DNA from: a bacterium
Lineage (GTDB): Bacteria; Nitrospinota_A; UBA7883; JACRGQ01
NCBI GenBank assembly: GCA_021815535.1
Contig: JAKAGL010000031.1
Location: 1 to 15,198 of the forward strand
Length of the DNA: 15,198 bases
Direction of reading: 5' to 3'
The notes under the pieces are model-generated. The model made no database searches. It saw only the letters and a list, made by a program, of their open reading frames with translations, and had not been told where the DNA came from. Both the position numbers and the translations under genes were made by a program. Shown here piece by piece: positions 6,255-13,063 of the stretch; within the stretch, counting starts at the first letter, position 1, and each line of letters begins with the position of its first letter.

Positions 6255-7097
6255 CTATTGGGGGGTCTCGTTATGTTGCTCGGGCGCCGCCGATTGGTTG
6301 ATGGAGCGCTTCTCGTCAACATTTACCTGTTTGTTGAGGAATGACCGCATCTGAATGCCGCCAAACACCACCACGACGGCCAGAATGATGGCGATAACAA
6401 ATTTGAGGGCCACCGGCATCCCCTCATCCTTCACCACCACTTCCTCTTCCTTCGAGTTCTTGTCCTTCTCCGCTTCCTGGGGATTCCAGAAGGCTTTAAA
6501 AACCTTTACCGGCTCTTTCTTCCCCTTGAGGGTCGCCATCTTGATATAGCGGCAATAGATTTCCGATTTATTCTCAAGCGCGTTGTACGTTTCTTCCGAA
6601 AAATAGATCTCGCCGCCGTTGGCGGACGATTCAAAGCGCGACGCGGTGTTCACCACATCGCCGAAGATGTCTTTCTGCTCAAAAATAACCTTGCCGGTAT
6701 GCAGGCCGATACGGATGATGACCGGCACCTTGCTGCCGCTGGTGGCGTTGTAAGCGTCCATCCCCTGCTGGATGGCGGCCGCGGCCCGGATGCCGTCCTG
6801 CGCCGTCGGGAAGTGGGAAAGCGTGCCATCGCCGATGGTCTTCACCAAAGTGCCGTTATTCTTTGCAAGAGCCGCGTTAATGATCTCGAATTGGGCCTTG
6901 AGCACCATACGGGTCGCCAAATCGCCCGACGCCTCAGCCATGCTGGTGGAACCCTTCAGGTCCGTGAACATGACGGTCAGGACTTTGGTGAATTTCTCTT
7001 CGAACTGGGCATCCAGTTTCTTCCGCTGTTCGAGGAAGTCTTCGATATTCTGGTCTTGCTCCCACTTCTCGGATTTGTCATTTTCTTCGGCAGCCAC
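6255..7097 (-). CDS. Class III adenylate cyclase with C-terminal membrane anchor
   Basis: GTG at 7097 is the likely start, with TTGAGG about 8 nt upstream, giving 280 residues; an open frame continues up to a TTG at 7124. A charged N-terminal helix (about 8-35) leads into a class III nucleotide cyclase domain (about 38-205). In numbering from the GTG: first metal Asp46 in VMFTDLKGST, second metal Asp90 in TIGDG, Lys86 before it, Asp143 in KDIFGDVVNTASR, then Asn150 and Arg154. The Lys/Asp pair is the one that selects ATP, so cAMP is the expected product, and all catalytic positions look intact. After an acidic linker (KDKNSKEEEVVVKDEG) comes one membrane helix (PVALKFVIAIILAVVVVF, about 228-246) and a short polar tail. 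A catalytic domain followed by one C-terminal helix, with no sensor domain before it, is not the commonest layout. The cyclase should face the cytosol. It sits between bcsZ and bcsG, 47 nt before bcsG. Confidence 0.92.
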   Translation of the reverse strand: MAAEENDKSEKWEQDQNIEDFLEQRKKLDAQFEEKFTKVLTVMFTDLKGSTSMAEASGDLATRMVLKAQFEIINAALAKNNGTLVKTIGDGTLSHFPTAQDGIRAAAAIQQGMDAYNATSGSKVPVIIRIGLHTGKVIFEQKDIFGDVVNTASRFESSANGGEIYFSEETYNALENKSEIYCRYIKMATLKGKKEPVKVFKAFWNPQEAEKDKNSKEEEVVVKDEGMPVALKFVIAIILAVVVVFGGIQMRSFLNKQVNVDEKRSINQSAAPEQHNETPQ

Positions 7098-7164
7098 GGT
7101 ATACCTCAAAAAATAAAAAACCAATTCCCTTCATGCCACTCCAGCCGCTCGCCAGTCTACGGCT

Positions 7165-7192
7165 GAAAAACCGCCCCGGTTTGGGACCGGTT
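7165..7192 (-). terminator. Possible intrinsic terminator after bcsZ
   Basis: On the minus strand AACCG and CCC pair with CGGTT and GGG around a small loop, with a 2-to-1 internal bulge, and T residues follow at once. It lies about 150 nt after the bcsZ stop. The rest of the 247 nt gap (7098-7344) shows no protein-coding sign and no promoter I can defend; TTGAAC followed 17 nt later by CAGACT is too weak. If the hairpin works, the cyclase and bcsG need their own promoter close to 7100-7160, or rely on read-through. Confidence 0.45.
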
Positions 7193-7344
7193 TGACATTT
7201 ATCAACCTTTGGAAGTTCCCCTGTCACTTTACAGTCTGCCCCATTTAACTGCCAAGTTCAATCATCGTTTTACACCCGCCGGGAAAAGATGCCACATTAT
7301 ATCGCACTATGAATCCCATGCCCCGTTTCAGCGGTCAAACCACA

Positions 7345-8430
7345 TCAGTCTTTCACCTCAAGGGCGCCGGAAGTACCCAGCAGATAAAGAGAGAATGAAT
7401 AGTAATTTTGGCCCTTTTCCCCATCCAGGCATTTCCGCCCCTGTTCCGCCAATTTCGCCGCCACATCCGTTTTCCCGAGGCTGCGGGCCGCCGCGGCGAA
7501 GCTGGCATATATCCCCGCGTTGGCGCCGGCGATGGCGAGGCTGTTCTTATCAAGATCGACCCAAAGGGGAAGTTCCCCGGTGCGCTGAAATTGATCGAAC
7601 ATCCATGCGGTCCCTTTCTCGAACTGGCGGGTCTTCTCCTGCGCCAGATACAAAATCACCCGCACCGCGTCAAAACCAAACAGGCTTCCTTTCTCCCTGA
7701 AAATATCGACGCCGCTTTCATACATGACGATCCAATCGGGGGGAAGCGGATTGGTCCCAAAATACGATTTTGAAATAACGTAATAGCCGTCATGGTACAG
7801 CTTTTCCCAGAAACCGCGGTCGTCAAACGCGGCAAAAAGCCGGTATGCGGGAAACACGATGTATGACGGGTTGAGAACGATCCCGGCTGAAACCCCGAAT
7901 CCGTAATAACTCGGCAGAAGCACCGTTCTTCCGTGCCAATCCACGGCCATCCGGGTGCGCAGATCCGCCACTGTTTTCAGCGCCTCCGTGCGGTACTCTT
8001 CACCGCCCCATTTTTGGTATGCCTTTAAGAGGCCGAAGGCGATGAGAATATCGCCATCCGTGGCGGTGTTGTAATCGACTACATCCCAGGCGCCGGTGTT
8101 GCGCTTGCCCCAATACCAGGCAAACAGCGAATCATGCCGCACCCGGAGATTGCTTTTGGTCCACCGCCAAATGGTATCAAACGCCTGCTTGTCGCCATTG
8201 GTCACGGCAAGAATCAGGCCGTAGCCCTGCCCTTCCGAATGGCTCCCCTGCTCCTGGTAGAAATCAATGATCCGCCCGTCAACGGTGATGAAGTTTGTCT
8301 TATACTGCTCCCACAAGTTCCCGCCAGGCGGGGGCGCGGCGGGTTCGGCGGCGGCAGACGCCACACCGCCGATGAGGGCGGCCATGATCAGCAACGCCGC
8401 CATCACCCATCCCCGCCAGTGCCCAGCCAC
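7345..8430 (-). CDS. bcsZ: Periplasmic endo-beta-1,4-glucanase BcsZ (GH8)
   Basis: A 361-residue GH8 cellulase of the BcsZ type, which trims cellulose in the periplasm during synthesis. A signal peptide covers about residues 1-28 (Arg6, hydrophobic core, cleavage near VASAAA). The catalytic acid is Glu66 in SHSEGQGYG and the base is Asp254 in FGFDAVRV; their spacing of 188 equals that of E. coli BcsZ Glu55 and Asp243. NTATDGDILIA (118-131) is another GH8 signature, and LPSYYGFG lies in the mid-domain. The length is normal. The GTG at 8430 is chosen because AGGTAGG (8441-8435) lies just upstream, overlapping the bcsB stop codon; an internal ATG at 8403 also has a GGGGA upstream but would give a signal peptide without a basic residue. 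It starts 5 nt after bcsB, so it is translationally coupled or nearly so. Confidence 0.96.
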   Translation of the reverse strand: MAGHWRGWVMAALLIMAALIGGVASAAAEPAAPPPGGNLWEQYKTNFITVDGRIIDFYQEQGSHSEGQGYGLILAVTNGDKQAFDTIWRWTKSNLRVRHDSLFAWYWGKRNTGAWDVVDYNTATDGDILIAFGLLKAYQKWGGEEYRTEALKTVADLRTRMAVDWHGRTVLLPSYYGFGVSAGIVLNPSYIVFPAYRLFAAFDDRGFWEKLYHDGYYVISKSYFGTNPLPPDWIVMYESGVDIFREKGSLFGFDAVRVILYLAQEKTRQFEKGTAWMFDQFQRTGELPLWVDLDKNSLAIAGANAGIYASFAAAARSLGKTDVAAKLAEQGRKCLDGEKGQNYYSFSLYLLGTSGALEVKD

Positions 8431-8435
8431 CGGAC

Positions 8436-10664
8436 CTACCTGCCCGGTTTACGCAGGAACATCTCCCGCAACATGTCACGGAACTGGCGCATGACCGGCC
8501 GTCTCTCGACGATCCCCTTTTCGGCGGTCCTTGCCAGCCGGAAGCGGCGGGCCGTACCCATCACCACGATGGCGACAACGACGAACATCACCGCCCCGAT
8601 CACGTAGTAAAGATACGGATTGTTGTACACAAAGTATTCCAGCTTGGTGACCTCGCCTTTTTTGCCGGTCAGATACAGATCGCCCGTGCCGATGGAATCA
8701 ACGCGGTAGTCCGGCGGGGTAAGCGATATTATCGAAAGGTTTCCCTTCAGCTGGCTCTGCACGCCGGCATCCTGCAATGCCTTGGAGAGGTCCAAAAGGC
8801 CGGCTGTGGTATTGGCGGTCAAGGTAACAACGGTGCGCGCCTTCTTCATTGGCGACTCGTATTCCATGACCAGGCCGCTGCTATCCGCCAACCTGCCGGT
8901 CTCTTTCACAGTGGCGTACGAGGTGCCGCCCCCTTCCCATCCCTGGGTCCTGTTGACGGGATAGGCCATTTCAGACACCGCCGCGAGTTTCAGCGGGGCC
9001 GGACTCATCAGATTTGCCGGGATGGAGGCAACATCCCCCATCGCCAGGATCTCTCCCTTCCAGTTGGGGGGCATGGCATACCCCAGTTCAACGCCGAAGA
9101 GGGGGTATCCGTTCTTCTGGGTGATCAGCCCGATGACGTTCAACGCCGCCTCGACGGTGTTGTCGTCCTTCGAGGCCATCAGGATGAAGCTTTCATATCC
9201 GTCGGGCCAGCGGGTGAGCGGGAACCCGTTGAGCATGAAAAGCTCAACCTTCGGCATCTCTATGAGGTGCGGCATCGAAGGGATGTAGAATGACGAGTTG
9301 TCGAACACGGTGAGGAAGAAACTGTCGGGCTGAACGATATCGCACTCTTTTGCCACCGGCGTGAGGATGGCAACGAACTTCAGCACATTCACCCCCGGCT
9401 TGAACAGGTACGTGGGAAGCTCAACCTTGTAATCGCTGATTGAATCGCCGGCCGAGTTTGACAAATTTATGGCCCGCACATGGGTATCATTGACCATGAT
9501 ATTCAACGCCGAATCAAGGCGCATCCCGGCGCCATACGAGAAGTTGAGGTTGATCTTGGCGTATTCGTTCTGCTTGATCATGAAGTCCGGCGGCAGGCGG
9601 AACGTGATCTCGGCGGGGGCCGGCTGCATGCCGCGGAAGGTATGCGTGTTGAAATCAAGCGAGCGGAAGCGGTGCTGTTTTTCCGTGGTGATGATGTTTT
9701 TTCCGCTGTACATGGTGACGTCCGGCAGGCGGAACTCGCGCACCCGTATCTCGTCCGATCCCGGGAAGGGAAAATTCATGACCGCCATCGTTTCCGCGGC
9801 CATTTTCAAATGGGCGGTGGTGAGGCCGGTCACGATGAAAAGCGCGTGGCCGGGGTCATGGACCACCTTGCCATCCTGGCTATAGGGCAACGGCACCACT
9901 TTCACCATCGGCTCGGTGACGGGGATATCGGTTTGATAGCCCCCCATCATCTGTTCAACGAATTCCTTCCGGCCGATGAGCACGTTATCGTGCCCCGGCA
10001 CCACGGCCTGGGACACGGTGAAATTGACCGGCCGGTATTGAAATTTCCGCGCAATGCCCGAAGCCACGATGGCGGCGACGGTGACCGTTTCCTGCGAGGT
10101 GTTTTCCAGCACCAGATTAACCACGTTTTCCGTAATAATGCGCGCGTCAAAGGCATACTCGGCGGCCGAATGGATGTTCAGCGGAATCGGCTTGTTTTCG
10201 TACTCGACCTCGATGGAAGAGAGGTTCGTGTTTATATAGGTCCACAGGTCGGGGGAGCAGGGAAGCTCGCACCCCTCCTTCTTGAAATGCTGTGCGGCCT
10301 GAAACAGTATTTCGTTGTAGTCCGCCTTCAGTATGCCGGGGGGAATATCGACCACCATGTTGTTCTCGGGAAACTCGGGACTGAGCTTTGTTTGCCCAAC
10401 CTTTGAGTCATTCACGATGACCGCCAGCTGGGACATATCCTTGAGCAGGCTGGTTGAGTTCACGTAGTGGATGTTCAACCGGGCGGATTTCACCTGCCAC
10501 CGGTCCGGTATCGGCAGATACGCGGTGCGCGACGCCGAGGTGCATTTCAGCTCGACCATTTTATCCGGAATAAGCTTGTTCAGCGGAAGCGTCAGTTTCT
10601 CCGCCTGGGCCGCATCCACGCCCCATACCAACAGAACACCCAACAACACAAATCGCCTAAGCAT
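8436..10664 (-). CDS. bcsB: Cellulose synthase periplasmic subunit BcsB
   Basis: A 742-residue periplasmic protein anchored by one C-terminal membrane helix; it docks on BcsA, is needed for synthase activity and guides the glucan across the periplasm. The ATG at 10664 has GGGGAG about 8 nt upstream, overlaps the bcsA end by 8 nt, and opens a clean signal peptide (MLRRFVLLGVLLVWGVDAAQA). The open frame runs back to a GTG at 10706, but that would bury the signal peptide. Family marks are the GCELPCSPDLWTYI block with its Cys pair, the repeated carbohydrate-binding and flavodoxin-like modules expected for BcsB, and the C-terminal helix YLYYVIGAVMFVVVAIVVMG (about 684-703), followed by a basic, amphipathic tail of about 39 residues that should lie on the cytosolic side of the membrane. 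The length fits BcsB (about 720-780). Confidence 0.95.
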   Translation of the reverse strand: MLRRFVLLGVLLVWGVDAAQAEKLTLPLNKLIPDKMVELKCTSASRTAYLPIPDRWQVKSARLNIHYVNSTSLLKDMSQLAVIVNDSKVGQTKLSPEFPENNMVVDIPPGILKADYNEILFQAAQHFKKEGCELPCSPDLWTYINTNLSSIEVEYENKPIPLNIHSAAEYAFDARIITENVVNLVLENTSQETVTVAAIVASGIARKFQYRPVNFTVSQAVVPGHDNVLIGRKEFVEQMMGGYQTDIPVTEPMVKVVPLPYSQDGKVVHDPGHALFIVTGLTTAHLKMAAETMAVMNFPFPGSDEIRVREFRLPDVTMYSGKNIITTEKQHRFRSLDFNTHTFRGMQPAPAEITFRLPPDFMIKQNEYAKINLNFSYGAGMRLDSALNIMVNDTHVRAINLSNSAGDSISDYKVELPTYLFKPGVNVLKFVAILTPVAKECDIVQPDSFFLTVFDNSSFYIPSMPHLIEMPKVELFMLNGFPLTRWPDGYESFILMASKDDNTVEAALNVIGLITQKNGYPLFGVELGYAMPPNWKGEILAMGDVASIPANLMSPAPLKLAAVSEMAYPVNRTQGWEGGGTSYATVKETGRLADSSGLVMEYESPMKKARTVVTLTANTTAGLLDLSKALQDAGVQSQLKGNLSIISLTPPDYRVDSIGTGDLYLTGKKGEVTKLEYFVYNNPYLYYVIGAVMFVVVAIVVMGTARRFRLARTAEKGIVERRPVMRQFRDMLREMFLRKPGR

Positions 10665-13035
10665 CGGTAGTCTCCCCACTCTCCGAATTGACCATATATT
10701 GAGCACGCAGCAACAATGCCGCTTCCCTTACTTTTACAATGGAAATCTTAACAGAGACAAAAATGATTTCAAAAACGGCTTTTATGCCAAGAAAGAAGAA
10801 GGCCGAGATGAGGTTGGCAGAGTTGCCCGGCAATTCTGTTTTTTTCCAGTATTCAACCCATCGCTGGCTGTCGCCATACACAAACCCGACGGTCTTGGCA
10901 AACGTCTCATAATTCAACGGCAGGAGGGAGCCGAGGAAATACCGCTCGCCCCGTTTGAACGCGCGGGGAACCGTGGCGTCGAACTCAAAGACGGTGCCAT
11001 CGCTGTTGCTTACGGTCAAATGAACCGGTTCGTTCGGCTTGGGTTCCCACGGCAGTTCGGCGTCAAAGCCCAGGCCGGCCAGCGATACGTCCTTCAATTC
11101 GCCCACGCAGCGGTAATCCATGCGGGGGAAGAACGCCTCCACCTTGCCGCTGGCGGAAATGCGGTGGTAGTAGCGCACCTGTTTGCGCTCCCAGAAAGCC
11201 CCCATCGAAATGATCACCAGGAACGAGTTGTAAAGGCACCACGCGCCGGTCACGGCGATAACATCACGGTAGATGGGAAAGTTGATCCATTTGTATACCG
11301 CCTCGCTCAGCGCGAATAAATTGATGAAAATGATGATGATGAACGGAATGGCCAGCGGGTTGAGCGATTCGGAAAGGTTGGTCTGCCCCTTGGGGGTGAT
11401 TTTGAACGTCGGCCGCCGCGGGTGAACAATGGTCGATAACACCGCGGGAAGAAGAAACAATGCCTGAACCGTTTCGTAGATCTCCGAAAACAGCGGCTTG
11501 CGGGAACGGCCGTACAAAAAGTCCATGATGAAAAAGGTGCTCAACAGGTGCGGTATCGCATAGGCGAGGATCGGGATGAGGGTGGCATGGTACACCTTCA
11601 GCCCGAACATAAGAAAGAGCGCCGGCGCAAGGAAATACACCATGCGCGGCACGCCGAAGAACCAGAACACGCAGGAATTGAAATACGCGATGCGCTGCGG
11701 CCAGGAAAGCCCCTTGATGGTAAGCGGGTTGTGCATGATGAATATCTGAACCATCCCCTGCGCCCACCGGATACGCTGGGTTACATAGTCGTTGAACGTT
11801 TCGGGCTGGAGGCCGCAGACCATCGGCCGGCTGATATACACGCTGTGATAGCCCTTGGCGTGCAGTTTCAGCGAGGTTTCGGCGTCTTCGGTGATCGTTT
11901 CGCCGCTGATCCCGCCCACTTCCTCAAGATGCTTGCGCCGCAACAGCGCGGCCGAACCGCAGAAATAGCTGCTGTTCCACGAATCGAATCCCAAATGCAT
12001 GGTGCGGAAGAACATGTCGTTCTCGGACGATACGTTCCCGACATTGGTCACATTCTTCTCCACGGGGGTGGGATTGATGAAGAAGTGGGGGGCCTGCACC
12101 AGAAAGAGCTTCGGATCGGCCAAGAACCTTCCGACCATGTTTTTCAGGATATCGCGGGTCGGCACATGGTCGCAATCCAGGATCAGGATCAGGTCGCCGT
12201 TCGTGTTCGCCAGCGCGGCGTTGAGGTTCCCCGCCTTGGCGTGGCTGTTCGTCTCGCGGGTCAGGTATTTCACGCCAACCCGGTCGGCTATTTTCCTCAG
12301 GACATAATGCCTCTTCCACGCTTCGGCGGACGTATGGATGTCGTTCCGCCGAGCGATGGTGCTGCCGTCGTCGATAATGTAGATGTTCATCTTGTCGGCC
12401 GGATAATCGATCTGCTTGGCCGCCGTCGCCGTTGCTTTCACCAGGTCTTCCGATTCGGTGTAGGTAGGGATCAATATATCGACGGTGGGATAGGCGCCGG
12501 TATCCGCGGAAAGGGGGATCACCCGGCTCTCCAGGGGGGATGCATTGATGAAAAGCCCCATCATGTGGATCATGATCGCGTAGCATTCGGCAAGGAACAA
12601 AACGGTCATGGCGATGAAATCCAGCGGGCCGGTGTATTGCAAGGTATCGGTGGTGCGCCAGATGATGTACCGCAGGCTGACGAATGCCCCCACAAAAAGG
12701 AAAAGCAGCCTCCACACGGGATTTTCATTGATCAGCGGGCGCCGGTACAGCAAGACGATGATGAAAAACAGCCCCCAGCCGATGGCCAGAACATGGAACG
12801 AGCCCATGTAGCCTTCAATGAAGTGAAGCAAAAAAAGTGAAAAGATCAGGCCAATGGAACCAAGTCCCAGAGGTGAAAGAATCCCCTCTTTCAGGTTTTG
12901 CGCAATGACAACATACTGTGACATCGGTGCCGTATAGTACAGCATCATTCCGCTGTAAATGGAAAAATATTTTTTTGCTAAAACCGCATTTGCGCCTTGC
13001 CCAGCCTGCCTGATATGAGAAAAGGCATAAGCCAT
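10657..13035 (-). CDS. bcsA: Cellulose synthase catalytic subunit BcsA with PilZ domain
   Basis: A 792-residue inner-membrane family 2 glycosyltransferase that polymerises UDP-glucose into beta-1,4-glucan and extrudes it. N-terminal membrane helices (about 55-95 and 107-165) precede the GT domain with YIIDDGS (Asp222, Asp223), ILDCDH (Asp287, Asp289), YFCGS (357-361), TED (382-384, catalytic Asp384) and QRIRW (420-424). Further helices follow at about 450-505, 522-540, 562-580 and 590-612. The PilZ domain begins near 615 with RYYHR (621-625) as the RxxxR arm and DVSLAG (649-654) as the D/NxSxxG motif, so c-di-GMP activation is expected. A C-terminal hydrophobic helix lies at about 743-765. 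The start is less sure: the ATG at 13035 has no Shine-Dalgarno, and ATGs at codons 29, 30 and 38 are alternatives. It overlaps bcsB and follows the Kelch/FN3 gene by 28 nt. Confidence 0.96.
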   Translation of the reverse strand: MAYAFSHIRQAGQGANAVLAKKYFSIYSGMMLYYTAPMSQYVVIAQNLKEGILSPLGLGSIGLIFSLFLLHFIEGYMGSFHVLAIGWGLFFIIVLLYRRPLINENPVWRLLFLFVGAFVSLRYIIWRTTDTLQYTGPLDFIAMTVLFLAECYAIMIHMMGLFINASPLESRVIPLSADTGAYPTVDILIPTYTESEDLVKATATAAKQIDYPADKMNIYIIDDGSTIARRNDIHTSAEAWKRHYVLRKIADRVGVKYLTRETNSHAKAGNLNAALANTNGDLILILDCDHVPTRDILKNMVGRFLADPKLFLVQAPHFFINPTPVEKNVTNVGNVSSENDMFFRTMHLGFDSWNSSYFCGSAALLRRKHLEEVGGISGETITEDAETSLKLHAKGYHSVYISRPMVCGLQPETFNDYVTQRIRWAQGMVQIFIMHNPLTIKGLSWPQRIAYFNSCVFWFFGVPRMVYFLAPALFLMFGLKVYHATLIPILAYAIPHLLSTFFIMDFLYGRSRKPLFSEIYETVQALFLLPAVLSTIVHPRRPTFKITPKGQTNLSESLNPLAIPFIIIIFINLFALSEAVYKWINFPIYRDVIAVTGAWCLYNSFLVIISMGAFWERKQVRYYHRISASGKVEAFFPRMDYRCVGELKDVSLAGLGFDAELPWEPKPNEPVHLTVSNSDGTVFEFDATVPRAFKRGERYFLGSLLPLNYETFAKTVGFVYGDSQRWVEYWKKTELPGNSANLISAFFFLGIKAVFEIIFVSVKISIVKVREAALLLRAQYMVNSESGETTDA

Positions 13036-13063
13036 TCATGGAGGGTTATCCATTGCCGGCAAC

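Noticed and set aside
7080..7165. Sigma-54-type promoter before the cyclase (TGGCATG)
   Set aside because: The -24-like TGGCATG has no TTGCA-like -12 element at the needed spacing.
9480..10406. 308-codon open frame on the plus strand, antisense to bcsB
   Set aside because: Fully inside bcsB, with high His/Arg content, no recognisable motif and no ribosome binding site.
11548..12840. 430-codon open frame on the plus strand, antisense to bcsA
   Set aside because: It overlaps the firm bcsA gene entirely, is rich in Arg, His, Gln and Asp in no domain pattern, and is what G+C-rich codon bias produces opposite a real gene.
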